Of a DNA stretch of 64,000 nucleotides, positions 28,425 to 38,747 are shown piece after piece. The notes under the pieces were generated by a model that saw nothing but the letters and a program-made list of their open reading frames with translations, was not told the DNA's origin and searched no databases. The DNA comes from Tannerellaceae bacterium (lineage in GTDB: Bacteria > Bacteroidota > Bacteroidia > Bacteroidales > Tannerellaceae): NCBI GenBank assembly GCA_031257015.1, contig JAIRPK010000015.1, positions 86,258-150,257 on the forward strand. Direction: 5' to 3'. The number at the start of each line of letters is the position of its first letter. Position 1 is the stretch's first letter. The position numbers and the translations under genes are program-made.

Positions 28425-29873
28425 ATGATAGAAAAACTTTTCAGAAAGAAAGAAATCGGCAGTATGCTCTCCGAGTCATCCGGCGGGCTGAAGCGCAACT
28501 TGACCGCCTGGCACCTTGTAGCTCTCGGCATAGGCGCGATTGTAGGAGCCGGCATATTCGTAATCACCGGCAAGACAGCAGCGACCTGTGCCGGTCCGGC
28601 GTTAACCATCTCCTTTGCCATATCCGCAGTTGGCTGCATATTGGCCGGGTTGTGCTATTCCGAGTTTTCGGCGATGATACCCGTTTCCGGCAGCGTATAT
28701 TCCTATTGTTATACGACGATGGGTGAGTTTCTTGCATGGTTTATCGGCTGGACGCTCATTCTTGAATATTTGTTTGCCTGTTCTGCTGTTGCGTCAGCCT
28801 GGTCTGGCTATATGCTGAACCTTCTCCACGGTTGGGATATACACCTTCCGGTTCAAATCGCTCAATCGACCTTTAGCGATGCAGACGGCGCATGGAAGTT
28901 CAGCGGCAGCATCATCAACCTTCCGGCCGTGCTCATCGTCTTCTTCCTCTCCGCCCTTCTCTTGGGCGGCATCAGACAATCGGCGATGATTAACAACATC
29001 ATCGTAGGCATAAAACTCTGTGTAATCATTCTCTTCGTCGTCTTTGGCATGACGGTTATCCTCGCCCCCGATTTCGATCTCCGCTCAAACTGGACGCCTT
29101 ACATACCGCCCAATACCGGCACATTCGGCCAGTTTGGCTGGAGCGGGATATTCCGCGGTGCCGCCTTGGTCTTTTTCGCCTACTTGGGTTTCGACGCTCT
29201 CTCCACGGCAGCGCAGGAGACGCGCAACCCACAGCGTGATGTTCCTCGCGGGATTCTGATTTCCCTCATCATCTGCGCCCTTTTATACATCCTTGTAACA
29301 GCTGTCCTCACCGGAATTGTGAACTATAAAGAGCTGGATGTTGAAGCCCCAATCGGTGTAGCGATAGACAAAGCCGCAACATTATACTGGCTCAGCCCCT
29401 TCATCAAGCTCGGCGCCATTGCAGGCCTCAGCTCCGTCATACTCGTGATGATGCTAGGCCAGTCTCGCATATATTATTCGATAGCAAAAGACGGCCTGTT
29501 GCCCGGCATATTTTCAAAGATAGACGCCGACCGCGGTGTTCCGCGTAATGCGACCCTCCTCTCCTGCATCGCCACATCGCTCGTAGCCGGTCTGCTTCCG
29601 TTGCAGGTGTTAAATGAACTGGTGTCCATCGGAACGTTGCTGGCATTCGCGATTGTTTGTATCTGCGTCGTCATTTTGCGCAAGACACGCCCGGACTTGC
29701 GCCGCCCGTTCAAGGTTCCGTTTGTACCAGTCATCCCCATTCTCGGTGCATTGATATGTATTATTCAGATGGTCTCGCTCCCGTGGATAACATGGATTCG
29801 CCTTATCGGCTGGACAGTCGTAGGCTTCATCGTTTACTTTGCATATAGCATAAAACACAGCAAGCTTAATTAG
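28425..29873 (+). CDS. APC-family amino acid permease
   Basis: A 482-residue inner-membrane transporter with about twelve helices. HLVALGIGAIVGAGIFVITG near residue 33 is the unwound substrate helix of APC transporters, and FFAYLGFDALSTAAQETRNP near 250 is the second signature. It most resembles cationic amino acid permeases (YfnA/CAT type). Substrate assignment is inference. Confidence 0.9.
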   Translation: MIEKLFRKKEIGSMLSESSGGLKRNLTAWHLVALGIGAIVGAGIFVITGKTAATCAGPALTISFAISAVGCILAGLCYSEFSAMIPVSGSVYSYCYTTMGEFLAWFIGWTLILEYLFACSAVASAWSGYMLNLLHGWDIHLPVQIAQSTFSDADGAWKFSGSIINLPAVLIVFFLSALLLGGIRQSAMINNIIVGIKLCVIILFVVFGMTVILAPDFDLRSNWTPYIPPNTGTFGQFGWSGIFRGAALVFFAYLGFDALSTAAQETRNPQRDVPRGILISLIICALLYILVTAVLTGIVNYKELDVEAPIGVAIDKAATLYWLSPFIKLGAIAGLSSVILVMMLGQSRIYYSIAKDGLLPGIFSKIDADRGVPRNATLLSCIATSLVAGLLPLQVLNELVSIGTLLAFAIVCICVVILRKTRPDLRRPFKVPFVPVIPILGALICIIQMVSLPWITWIRLIGWTVVGFIVYFAYSIKHSKLN

Positions 29874-30528
29874 CTTGATACATATATAAAGAGAAGAATG
29901 CCCTGTCCGCCCGACAACCATCCCTGCTTAACGACAAAAAAAACTCCGGCATGGAAGCCCGGCATTATATCGTTGGCAAGTCATCCTCCGTTGTTCGAGA
30001 GCGGCAGCGCTTCACTCATGCACATATAATATATGAATAGATGCCGTAAAGCCGGCGCAATCAATCTCCACAAAACACCAACCGAGCGCCTGACCGAAAA
30101 GACCGCATCCCACTCCATCCACTTCGCCGTCCATACATAATTTGAAATCCGTGCAGCAGACACAGCACCCGCTTTTTGCAACCAATCCCATTTCTCCACA
30201 TTAACGTCCTCCGATAAATCCATCTATATTTTTTGCCCTCCCGATAAAAACACTCCAATATCACGATTGAAAAAGCCATAATCCTCCCGCTGTCATTTAA
30301 TCTTGCAAAGCCATAAAATCGCCGTTCCCAAAGCGGAAGCGTTGAAGAAGTAAAACTCCATCGCGGAATAAACATGACAAAAAACGCTCTGACAGAATCC
30401 TCTCCACCGCCGGAACATTTGAGCGATAGTCTCATTCCACCCGCTCACGGTAGCGAATTTCACCTTTTATAAATACTTGTATCCCTTTCCTACAACTGAA
30501 TATCTATTTTGCACTTCCCAAAAATACG
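29874..30528. other. Intergenic DNA, no credible gene
   Basis: Only short open frames occur, for example 30061-30435 on the minus strand. It is Trp/Arg/Ser rich with no known motif and is judged spurious. No terminator with a clear T-run was found. Confidence 0.45.
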
Positions 30529-30950
30529 CTCGCAATTTTGCATCATCTATTTGTTATACAACAAAATCTCCATGCAGATTTGCATCGCCTATTTGTTATA
30601 TAGCAAAATCTCCATGTAGATTTACGCCGCCTATTTGTTATACGACAAAACCTTCATGCAAATTTGCATTGCCTATTTATTGTACAACAAAATCTCCATG
30701 CAATTTTGCACCACATATTTGTTATATAACAAAATCTCCATGCAATTTTGCATCATATATTTATTATATAACAAAATCTCCATGCAGATTTGCATTACAT
30801 ATTTGTTGTATAGCAAAATCTCCATGCAAATTTGCATCATCTATTTGTTGTACGACAAAATAGCAATACAGATTTGCATCAGCAATTTGTTGAACAACAA
30901 AAACTTCACGTAAATTTTCATGAGACATTTGCCATATTACAAAGCCTCAC
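30529..30950. repeat. Array D: 42-bp composite repeats with two alternating palindromes
   Basis: About ten units repeat every 42 bp. Each unit carries palindrome P1, best copy ATGCAAATTTGCAT (30656-30669), and palindrome P2, best copies TTTGTTATATAACAAA-like and TTGTACAA (30680-30687). The centres of P1 and P2 in the best unit are at 30662.5 and 30683.5, exactly 21 bp apart. The last units, from about 30865, are degenerate. The open frame 30477-30863 (ICYTTKSPCRFASP heptad pairs) is a product of the repeat. From 30951 to 31688 the DNA is A/T rich and no gene was recognised. Confidence 0.92.
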
Positions 30951-31688
30951 TGCAATTTTTTGTCTGCATTGTCTATTCTTGCAAAAGGCGGAATGAAGGA
31001 TACAAAAGGAGATTTGACGAATGAAAAAGGGCAAAACGAGTTATCGGGAAGCATTATGATAAGGTAAAACGGCTCATTTAGTTTCCTTTAGTTAATTGGA
31101 GGACTGCAAATTGTCGAAAGTATGGAATTCATCAGAAAGTTGCGATGTTATGGCACGAATATTTTTTCGGCAGAAGTTTGGATTGGTATGAATTACTTTC
31201 GTCGATAAAGTCCAGCTTTTCAAATGAGTGAGAAAGCGTATAAACGTGAGTACTTGAAATTTTATTTATCTAGTATTGCTCCAAATTTAAAGCAGGATTT
31301 GTTTTAATGGCCATGTATTTTACAGGCAGAGTATAGCGAAGAAAATTAATAGCCTGAACTCATTTGAATATCCGACTTGAAAGATAATGCGAAATATTTT
31401 TATTCGACTGGAACAAACGGGATGCGTTCCAATATATTTAACAGCTTCTATTTCCATAAGACAAAACAATATTATTGCTAAAAATACATGGATAAAACTA
31501 GCAAAAGGATGTTAAGTGTGTTAAAAAATCAACTGTAATATCTGTGGAAATATTCACAGATATTAATTTCTACGGTTAAGGGCAAAAAGAAGCAAAGAAA
31601 GCTGTTCGTAAAAGCGAAACTCTTTAATAACTATTCATAATATAAGAACAACATTGCAAGAAAGTATTTTGAGGCGGAGAAAAAGCCA

Positions 31689-31696
31689 TATATTTG
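31689..31696 (+). promoter_or_regulatory. -7 box immediately before nif3
   Basis: TATATTTG ends 4 bp before the ATG at 31701. If it is used, the transcript would be nearly leaderless. The start itself is well supported by the NIF3 family N-terminus. Confidence 0.4.
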
Positions 31697-31700
31697 TTCC

Positions 31701-32798
31701 ATGAAAATCAGAGATATAATAAAAGTAATAGAAGACGTTGCCCCGCTGTCCCTTCAGGAAGATTTCGACAATGCAGGCGTGCAAATCGGCAATGTCGAGG
31801 CTGAAGCCACTGGTGCCATCCTATGCCTGGACATAACGGAAGCCGTTCTTGATGAAGCAATAGAGCGGAAGTGCAATCTGGTCATATCCCATCATCCATT
31901 AATATTTAAGCCCCTCAAATCCATCACTGGCGCCACGTATATTGAACGCTGCCTGATAAAAGCCTGCAAGCACGACATAGTCATCTATTCCGCCCATACC
32001 AATCTTGATAATGCCGTTGGAGGCGTAAATTTTCACCTCGCCAGGCTGCTTGGTCTTGACGACATACGCATATTAAGTCCGCAAAAAAATCGACTATTAA
32101 AACTGGTCGTATATGTTCCCCAAAACCATGCCGAAAAGGTACGCGAAGCTATTTTTTCAGCCGGCGCAGGACATATTGGAAATTACGATTTATGCAGCTT
32201 CAATATTGACGGCTCCGGCAGTTTTCGCGCAGGAGAAAATACTCATCCCTACTGCGGTCGGAAAGGAGAAATACATATCGAAAAGGAAACGCGAATAGAA
32301 ACAATCCTTCCCGCCCATTGCAAAAACTCCGTCCTCCAAGCCCTCTTCAAAAATCATCCTTATGAAGAGCCGGCATACGATTTATACGCGCTGTCAAACA
32401 CATGGAACTCGGCCGGTTCAGGCGTTGTCGGGTGTTTGCCGGAGGAAGAAAATGCCCGCCAATTCCTTCTCCGAGTCAAAGCATTATTCAATGTGCCATC
32501 CGTTAAAACATCTGTGTTTTCAGAAGAGAAAAACATTCGTAAAGTTGCCCTCTGCGGTGGAAGCGGTGCGTTCCTAATCCCCGATGCCATATCGGTTGGA
32601 GCCGACGTATTTATTACCGGCGAAGCCCGCTATAACGACTACTATGTTGAAGGGAAAATAATCCTTGCCGTCATCGGTCATTATGAATCCGAAGTGGTCA
32701 CAACCGACCTTTTCAAAGCGATCATATCCGAAAAATTCCCTACATTTGCCCAGCATTTTTCAAATGCGATTAATTCAAACCCAATAAATTATATATAA
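31701..32798 (+). CDS. NIF3-like dinuclear metal centre protein
   Basis: A 365-residue cytoplasmic protein of the NIF3/DUF34 family (also labelled GTP cyclohydrolase I type 2). Metal-binding motifs are visible: LVISHHPLIFKPL near residue 70, SAHTNLDNAVGG near 100, and GHYESE near 330. The insert between about 130 and 240 gives the long (about 370-residue) form. The biochemical role is still unsettled in the family. It is followed, 1 bp later, by the zinc-ribbon gene that is its usual Bacteroidota partner. Confidence 0.92.
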   Translation: MKIRDIIKVIEDVAPLSLQEDFDNAGVQIGNVEAEATGAILCLDITEAVLDEAIERKCNLVISHHPLIFKPLKSITGATYIERCLIKACKHDIVIYSAHTNLDNAVGGVNFHLARLLGLDDIRILSPQKNRLLKLVVYVPQNHAEKVREAIFSAGAGHIGNYDLCSFNIDGSGSFRAGENTHPYCGRKGEIHIEKETRIETILPAHCKNSVLQALFKNHPYEEPAYDLYALSNTWNSAGSGVVGCLPEEENARQFLLRVKALFNVPSVKTSVFSEEKNIRKVALCGGSGAFLIPDAISVGADVFITGEARYNDYYVEGKIILAVIGHYESEVVTTDLFKAIISEKFPTFAQHFSNAINSNPINYI

Positions 32799-32799
32799 G

Positions 32800-33558
32800 A
32801 TGACAAAGAATACATCATCAGACAAAGATTTCACCGTTGAAGAGAAACTCGCTGCCCTGTATCAACTCCAAAGCATGTTGACGGAGATAGACAAAATCAA
32901 GACGCTTCGCGGCGAGCTTCCGCTCGAAGTTCAGGACTTGGCAGACGAGATTGCAGGCTTGGAAACCCGCCTCCAGAACTATCAATCCGAGATAAAAGAA
33001 TACGAAGGGTCTGTCGTTGCTCAAAAAGCACGCATAACCGAATCCAAATCGCTCATCGAGCGCTATAAAGGACAGTTGGACAATGTCCGCAACAATCGCG
33101 AGTACGATAATCTCTCAAAAGAAATTGAATACCAAGGCTTGGAAATAGAATTTTCAGAAAAGAAAATACGTGAATATAACGAGCATATAGCCTATAAAAG
33201 AATAGAAATATCCCACCTTGCCGAAACCCTTTCCGGACGCAAGAACGATCTTGTCCAAAAACGCAACGAACTTGACGAAATAATTTCAGAAACCAAGCAG
33301 GAAGAAGAGCGGTTGCGAGAAAGAGCCAAGAACCTTGAAGCGACAATTGAACCACGCCTTCTTGCAGCCTTTAAGCGCATTCGCAAAGGAGCGCGTAACG
33401 GTCTAGCCATTGTAGATATTCAGCGCGATGCCTGTGGTGGCTGTTTCAACAAGATTCCTCCCCAGAAACAAATGGACATTAAGCTTCGCAAGAAAGTCAT
33501 CGTCTGCGAATACTGCGGACGCATCCTGATCGACCCCGAACTAGCCGGAAAAGAATGA
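32800..33558 (+). CDS. Coiled-coil protein with C4 zinc ribbon
   Basis: A 252-residue protein. Residues about 15-190 form a long coiled coil with heptads (for example [20 protein letters not shown]). A C-terminal zinc ribbon follows, with CGGCF and CEYCG as the two Cys pairs. It belongs to the DUF164/zf-RING_7 type often encoded next to nif3. A nucleic acid or RNase-related role has been suggested for relatives; here it is unknown. Its stop overlaps the menB start by four bases. Confidence 0.88.
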   Translation: MTKNTSSDKDFTVEEKLAALYQLQSMLTEIDKIKTLRGELPLEVQDLADEIAGLETRLQNYQSEIKEYEGSVVAQKARITESKSLIERYKGQLDNVRNNREYDNLSKEIEYQGLEIEFSEKKIREYNEHIAYKRIEISHLAETLSGRKNDLVQKRNELDEIISETKQEEERLRERAKNLEATIEPRLLAAFKRIRKGARNGLAIVDIQRDACGGCFNKIPPQKQMDIKLRKKVIVCEYCGRILIDPELAGKE

Positions 33559-34376
33559 GTGCACGAGTTTGGGAAACCATAAAAGCATACGAGGAAATAC
33601 TGTTTGATTACTATAACGGGATAGCCCGTATTACCATCAACCGCCCCCGTTACCGCAACGCCTTTACCCCCGACACAACCGCCGAAATGAGCGACGCGCT
33701 TACCATTAGCCGTGAAAACCCCGACATCAATATCGTAATTCTGACCGGAGCAGGCGACAAAGCCTTCTGTTCCGGAGGAGATCAAAACGCAAAAGGCAAA
33801 GGCGGCTACATCGGCAAAGACGGTATCCCACGCCTGAATATCCTTGACGTTCAACGGCAAATACGCACACTCCCCAAGCCTGTCATTGCTATGGTCAACG
33901 GTTATGCCATCGGTGGTGGACATGTCCTCCACGTTGTTTGCGACCTTACGATAGCCTCCGACAACGCCATCTTCGGTCAAACCGGCCCACGTGTAGGCAG
34001 TTTCGATGCCGGCTTCGGCGCTTCCTACCTTGCGCGTATAGTAGGCCAGAAAAAAGCACGCGAAATATGGTTTCTCTGTCGTCAGTACAATGCGCAGGAA
34101 GCGTTAGACATGGGTTTGGTCAACAAAGTTGTCCCATTTGACAAGCTCGAAAACGAAACCGTCGCATGGGCAGAAGCCATGATGATGCACAGTCCTCTTG
34201 CTCTTCGCATGATTAAAGCCGGACTAAACGCCGAGCTGGATGGCCAAGCCGGCATACAAGCCCTCGCCGGCGACGCAACCTTATTATACTACCTCACCGA
34301 AGAAGCCCAGGAAGGCAAGCAGGCGTTCCTTGAAAAGCGAGAGCCTGACTTCAAGCAATATCCCAAATTCCCCTGA
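33555..34376 (+). CDS. menB: 1,4-dihydroxy-2-naphthoyl-CoA synthase
   Basis: A 273-residue crotonase-fold enzyme that closes the second ring of menaquinone from o-succinylbenzoyl-CoA. Oxyanion-hole segments are [15 protein letters not shown] near 75 and [17 protein letters not shown] near 115. [17 protein letters not shown] near 150 holds the catalytic Asp region, and the ending [14 protein letters not shown] is typical MenB. The product feeds the quinone used by the NQR complex. It is followed 4 bp later by menC-menE. Confidence 0.96.
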   Translation: MSARVWETIKAYEEILFDYYNGIARITINRPRYRNAFTPDTTAEMSDALTISRENPDINIVILTGAGDKAFCSGGDQNAKGKGGYIGKDGIPRLNILDVQRQIRTLPKPVIAMVNGYAIGGGHVLHVVCDLTIASDNAIFGQTGPRVGSFDAGFGASYLARIVGQKKAREIWFLCRQYNAQEALDMGLVNKVVPFDKLENETVAWAEAMMMHSPLALRMIKAGLNAELDGQAGIQALAGDATLLYYLTEEAQEGKQAFLEKREPDFKQYPKFP

Positions 34377-34380
34377 AAAG

Positions 34381-36381
34381 GTGCCCCCTCTAAGAGTATC
34401 CACCTTTCATTCACAACTCAAATTTCGCCACCAGGCGAGAACGTCGCGAGGGACATACGTAACCCGCGACGTTTGGCATGTAGTAGTCTCTTCTGCCGAC
34501 TCCGATTCCGACTGCCACATCGGAGTAGGCGAGTGCTCCCCCTTGCCGCAATTAAGCTGCGATTATTGCCCAGACTATGGGCAACTGCTATCTCGCTTCT
34601 GCCGGAAAGTTGAAGAGGAAGGCTGCATCGACAGAGAAGCCCTCCTCCCCTACCCTTCTATCCTCTTCGGCATGGAAACAGCCTTCCGCCATTTCGAGAT
34701 AGGTTCATACGCCCTCTGGGATACTCCTTTCTCCCGTGGCGAAGAAGGCATTCCCATCAATGGACTAATATGGATGGACGATTATGCCGGGATGCTTAAG
34801 CAAATCGAAGCCAAACTTGCAGGCGGCTATCGCTGCATAAAGCTGAAAATAGGAGCAATCGGCTTCGATGACGAACTCCGCTTGTTAAAACATATCAGAA
34901 CCGCCTTCTCCCCATCAGACATCGAGATCCGCCTTGACGCCAACGGTGCCTTCCATCCCTGCGAAGCACTGGATAAACTCAACCGCCTCGCCGAGCACGG
35001 CATCCACTCCATCGAACAACCTATCCGTTCTGGGCAACACGCCGACATGGCCAGCCTCGCCGCCAAATCCCCCATCCCCATCGCTCTCGACGAAGAACTC
35101 ATCGGATGCCATTCTGTGAAAGCAAAGTTTGATCTCCTCCAGTACATCCGCCCTGGAGGCATCGTTCTCAAGCCCACTCTTCACGGCGGCCTGAGCGGAT
35201 GCAAAGAATGGATTGACATCGCGGAGCAGCTCGACATAACATGGTGGATAACATCTGCGCTGGAATCCAACATCGGTCTCAACGCCATAGCTCAGTGGAG
35301 CGCCACTTTCAACAATCCACTCCCTCAAGGCCTCGGAACCGGCGCTCTATACATTAATAACATACCTGTTCCACTCGACGTCAAGAACTCCCGCCTCCAT
35401 TACACTCCCCGCGAGAACTATGAGGCTTTCCCCATTACATTCGAGAACTCAATCACACCCATCCATACCTCCGGCTCAACCGGCACGCCAAAAATTATAC
35501 ACATCCGTCGCGAACAAATGCTCCACAGCGCCAGACTCACCCGTGACGCCCTTCACCTAACCCCCGGTGACAATGCCCTCCTGTGCCTTCCTCTGCAATA
35601 CATCAGTTCGCAAATGATGCTTATGCGTGCCGTCATTGCCGGGCTGAACCTCTTCATCCGTGAAGCTAGCGGCCATCCGTTGCAATACGAATCCACATCC
35701 TTTGACTTTGCCGCAATGACTCCGCTTCAGGTATACAATTCACTTGCTGTCCCTAAAGAGAAAAAACGCCTGCAGCAAATAAAATGCCTCATCATCGGTG
35801 GAGGCAGCATCTCACCCGAAATGGAAAAAGAACTCGCTTATTTCCCCCACGCTGTTTATTCCACATACGGGATGACCGAAACAATCTCTCACATTGCCCT
35901 CCGGCGTCTCAACGGCCCCGACGCTTCCCTTGCCTATACTCTCCTCCCCAATATCAGCATACGGCTGTCCAGGGATGGTGCCCTCGTTATTGATGCTACC
36001 TGCATCGCTGCAGAAAGCATTTACACTAATGATCTCGCCGAAATATTCCCCAACGGCACTTTCCGCATCCTCGGTCGCAAAGACAACACAATCAATAGTG
36101 GCGGAATCAAAATACAATCCGAAACAGTAGAAGAAAAGCTTCGCTTGGCCATCCCCTTGCCATATGCCATAACATCTGCTCCAGACCCAAAGTTTGGTGA
36201 AATCATAATCCTCCTAGTCGAACGAGGTGTTAATATTGACAAAATCCGCACACAAATTCCCTCTCTCCTTACCAAATACGAACTCCCACGCCACATCCTC
36301 GAAGTCGAAGAGCTGCCCATCACGGTCAACGGCAAGATAGACCGTTATGCTTGCCGAGAACTTGCTTCCAAATTCTTCTAG
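34381..36381 (+). CDS. menC-menE: Fused o-succinylbenzoate synthase / o-succinylbenzoate-CoA ligase
   Basis: One 666-residue frame contains two enzymes. Residues about 1-345 are MenC of the enolase superfamily: KLK at 154-156, metal ligands Asp186, Glu212 and Asp237, and catalytic Lys264 (IVLKPTLHGG). Residues about 350-666 are MenE, an adenylate-forming ligase: TSGSTGTPK at 363-371, YGMTETISH near 545, GRKDNTINSGG near 610, and TVNGKIDRY with the C-terminal catalytic Lys. The MenE part starts almost at its P-loop, so it lacks much of the usual N-terminal region. The frame is open from 34240 inside menB, but the GTG at 34381, 4 bp after the menB stop, fits the MenC N-terminus. The two steps are consecutive in menaquinone synthesis. 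Confidence 0.9.
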   Translation: MPPLRVSTFHSQLKFRHQARTSRGTYVTRDVWHVVVSSADSDSDCHIGVGECSPLPQLSCDYCPDYGQLLSRFCRKVEEEGCIDREALLPYPSILFGMETAFRHFEIGSYALWDTPFSRGEEGIPINGLIWMDDYAGMLKQIEAKLAGGYRCIKLKIGAIGFDDELRLLKHIRTAFSPSDIEIRLDANGAFHPCEALDKLNRLAEHGIHSIEQPIRSGQHADMASLAAKSPIPIALDEELIGCHSVKAKFDLLQYIRPGGIVLKPTLHGGLSGCKEWIDIAEQLDITWWITSALESNIGLNAIAQWSATFNNPLPQGLGTGALYINNIPVPLDVKNSRLHYTPRENYEAFPITFENSITPIHTSGSTGTPKIIHIRREQMLHSARLTRDALHLTPGDNALLCLPLQYISSQMMLMRAVIAGLNLFIREASGHPLQYESTSFDFAAMTPLQVYNSLAVPKEKKRLQQIKCLIIGGGSISPEMEKELAYFPHAVYSTYGMTETISHIALRRLNGPDASLAYTLLPNISIRLSRDGALVIDATCIAAESIYTNDLAEIFPNGTFRILGRKDNTINSGGIKIQSETVEEKLRLAIPLPYAITSAPDPKFGEIIILLVERGVNIDKIRTQIPSLLTKYELPRHILEVEELPITVNGKIDRYACRELASKFF

Positions 36382-36942
36382 CCCCGGTTCGATTGAATTT
36401 TGCAGTATTAAAAAATTACAGACATTTTAAAATTCTTCCCCAAAACTCATCCATCCCGAATTTAGCCTCAAAATTTTAATACCAATAGCTAAGAAATTTA
36501 TTTAAAATGTCAGTATAATAGCATGACGCTCGCTCTGCCGCTTTTAAGAATTTCTTCGGAGGAGTTGTTCCTATGTTTTTAGATTGTAATAATTTGAGTT
36601 TGGGGTTTCTTTTTTTTCTCCAGACATATTTTTTATTAATCGGGATTGGCGTCTCATTGTGTTTTGTTAATTGAGTGGAAACGGCAGGAGATATGGGCTT
36701 CATTGCGTTCAAAGTCTTTTGATGTTTTGGCTACAATGGTTTCATACTATTCTTTTTGTTTTCAATATTATTCCTGTGTCTTTTTTGCAAATGAACTGCG
36801 AATATTCGCAGGCGAGAATTGTGTCGCGCAGGTTTTGCTTTCGGACTTCCTGAACGAGGGAAACGAAAGGGCTTATTATTGCTTGGATTGAAATTAATAC
36901 AGTCATTATAGTATGATAGACGATGTCTGGAGACGTTCGCCA
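36382..36942. other. Intergenic region, no credible gene
   Basis: A/T-rich DNA with several short open frames on both strands (for example 36476-36712 minus and 36646-36891 plus). None has a recognisable motif, and they overlap each other. Confidence 0.45.
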
Positions 36943-37520
36943 CATGTCTTGAGATGTTCGTTACGTCTTTTGACATGTGATTTACGTCTTTAAAGATGTT
37001 CGCCACGTCTTTTGACATGTAAGTTACGTCTTTAAAGACGTTCGCTACGTCTTTTGACATGTGATTTACGTCTTTAAAGATGTTCGCCACGTCTTTTGAC
37101 ATGTGATTTACGTCTTTAAAGGTGTTCGCCACGTCTTTTGACATGTAAGTTACGTCTTTAAAGGTGTTCGTTACGTCTTTTGACATGTGATTTACGTCTT
37201 TAAAGATGTTCGCCACGTCTTTTGACATGTGATTTACGTCTTTAAAGATGTTCGCCACGTCTTTTGACATGTAAGTTACGTCTTTAAAGACGTTCGCTAC
37301 GTCTTTTGACCTGTGATTTACGTCTTTAAAGATGTTCGCCACGTCTTTTGACCTGTGATTTACGTCTTTAAAGGTGTTCGCCACGTCTTTTGACATGTAA
37401 GTTACGTCTTTAAAGACGTTCGCTACGTCTTTTGACCTGTGATTTACGTCTTTAAAGACGTTCGTTACGTCTTTTGACATGTGATTTACGTCTTTAAAGA
37501 TGTTCGTTACGTGTCTGGAG
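36943..37520. repeat. Array E: 26 half-units of 21 bp in a 42-bp alternating pattern
   Basis: From 36963 to 37508, ACGTCTTT recurs every 21 bp. Half-units alternate: one continues as ACGTCTTTAAAGACGT (a perfect 16-bp palindrome in the best copies), the other as ACGTCTTTTGACATGT (GTC-TTTT-GAC inverted repeat). Degenerate units extend to about 36924 on the left and 37520 on the right. The minus-strand open frame ([14 protein letters not shown] repeats, 36731-37690) is a result of the period. The array ends about 90 bp upstream of the serC promoter. Confidence 0.95.
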
Positions 37521-37606
37521 ACCTTCCTGGAATGTATGGCCAAACTCCGAACGTTTTCTGCGAAACGCCCCGTTCGCCCCGTGCCGCAGCCCTCATCGCC
37601 CGGCGC

Positions 37607-37637
37607 TTTGGAATCGTCGGGATTCCTTCTATCTTTG
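37607..37637 (+). promoter_or_regulatory. serC promoter
   Basis: TTTG (37607-37610) and TATCTTTG (37630-37637) are 19 bp apart, a full match to the Bacteroidota consensus, 39 bp upstream of the serC ATG. Confidence 0.75.
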
Positions 37638-37676
37638 TGCCCTATAAATAAATCATTTACATTAATAAAGATTGAT

Positions 37677-38744
37677 ATGAAGAAACACAATTTCTCAGCA
37701 GGACCTTCAATCCTAAGTGATTATACGATTAAAAACTCGGCATCCGCCGTGCTTGATTTTGCAGGAACAGGTCTTTCCATCCTGGAAGTGTCGCATCGAG
37801 GAAAGGAATTTGTCGCCGTTTGCGAAGAAACGCGAGCGCTGGTAAAGGAATTACTGGATGTTCCGGCGGGTTACGAGGTTATACTATTGGGCGGTGGCGC
37901 CAGTTTGCAATTCTGCATGGCTCCGTTTAATTTGCTGAAAAAGAAAGCGGCATATCTTGATACCGGCACTTGGGCAGCAAACGCCATAAAGGAGGCAAAG
38001 TTCTTCGGAGAAGTCGATGTCGTAGCATCATCGAAAGATTCAAACTATTCTTTCATTCCAAAAGATTACGTTGTTCCGTCAGACGCTGACTATTTCCATT
38101 TCACGTCCAACAATACGATTTTCGGGACCGAGATGCGCTACGATCCGAATGTCAACGTGCGCTTAGTCTCCGACATGTCCTCAGATATTTTCTCCAGACC
38201 GATAGACATAGCCAAGTATGATCTCATCTATGCCGGCGCTCAGAAAAACCTGGCTCCTGCCGGCGTAACCCTCGTCATCGTTCGCGTCGATGCTCTTGGA
38301 AAAGCCGGTCGCCCGATACCGACAATGCTCGACTATTCCACCCATGTTAAAAAAGAATCCATGTTCAATACACCGCCCGTATTCCCAATTTTCGCCGCCC
38401 TGCAAACCCTGCAATGGTATAAGGAGCAAGGAGGCGTTGCCGTGCTGGAAAAGAGAAACGTGGAAAAGGCATCCATCCTGTACGATGAAATAGACCGTAA
38501 CAAACTGTTCAAAGGCACCGTCGCCGTTGAGGACCGCTCAATCATGAACGTCTGTTTCGTTATGAATGACGAGTACCGGGAACTCGAAGCCGACTTTGCC
38601 ACCTTCGCAGCCGCTGCCGGAATGTCCGGGATTAAAGGCCATCGCTCTGTCGGCGGTTTCAGAGCATCGATCTACAACGCCATGCCTAAATCAAGCGTCG
38701 AAGCCCTCATCGAAACAATGAAACAATTTGAAAAACAACATTAA
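37677..38744 (+). CDS. serC: Phosphoserine aminotransferase
   Basis: A 355-residue PLP enzyme of serine (and pyridoxal) biosynthesis converting 3-phosphohydroxypyruvate to phosphoserine. [14 protein letters not shown] is the family start. The PLP Lys is in [12 protein letters not shown] near 193, and [15 protein letters not shown] near 325 binds phosphate. The open frame begins at 37500 inside array E, but the true start is downstream of the promoter. It is followed 3 bp later by serA. Confidence 0.96.
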   Translation: MKKHNFSAGPSILSDYTIKNSASAVLDFAGTGLSILEVSHRGKEFVAVCEETRALVKELLDVPAGYEVILLGGGASLQFCMAPFNLLKKKAAYLDTGTWAANAIKEAKFFGEVDVVASSKDSNYSFIPKDYVVPSDADYFHFTSNNTIFGTEMRYDPNVNVRLVSDMSSDIFSRPIDIAKYDLIYAGAQKNLAPAGVTLVIVRVDALGKAGRPIPTMLDYSTHVKKESMFNTPPVFPIFAALQTLQWYKEQGGVAVLEKRNVEKASILYDEIDRNKLFKGTVAVEDRSIMNVCFVMNDEYRELEADFATFAAAAGMSGIKGHRSVGGFRASIYNAMPKSSVEALIETMKQFEKQH

Positions 38745-38747
38745 ATC

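Noticed and set aside
30061..30435. 124-residue minus-strand frame
   Set aside because: No motif, signal or ribosome site; composition looks random.
34240..34380. Start of MenC-MenE at the ATG at 34240 within menB
   Set aside because: It would overlap menB by 137 bp and adds residues unlike MenC. GTG at 34381 fits better.
36383..36400. GGTTCGA-like tRNA T-arm fragment
   Set aside because: No cloverleaf can be built around it.
36731..37690. 319-residue minus-strand frame with [14 protein letters not shown] repeats
   Set aside because: It is array E read in an open frame and overlaps the serC promoter and start.
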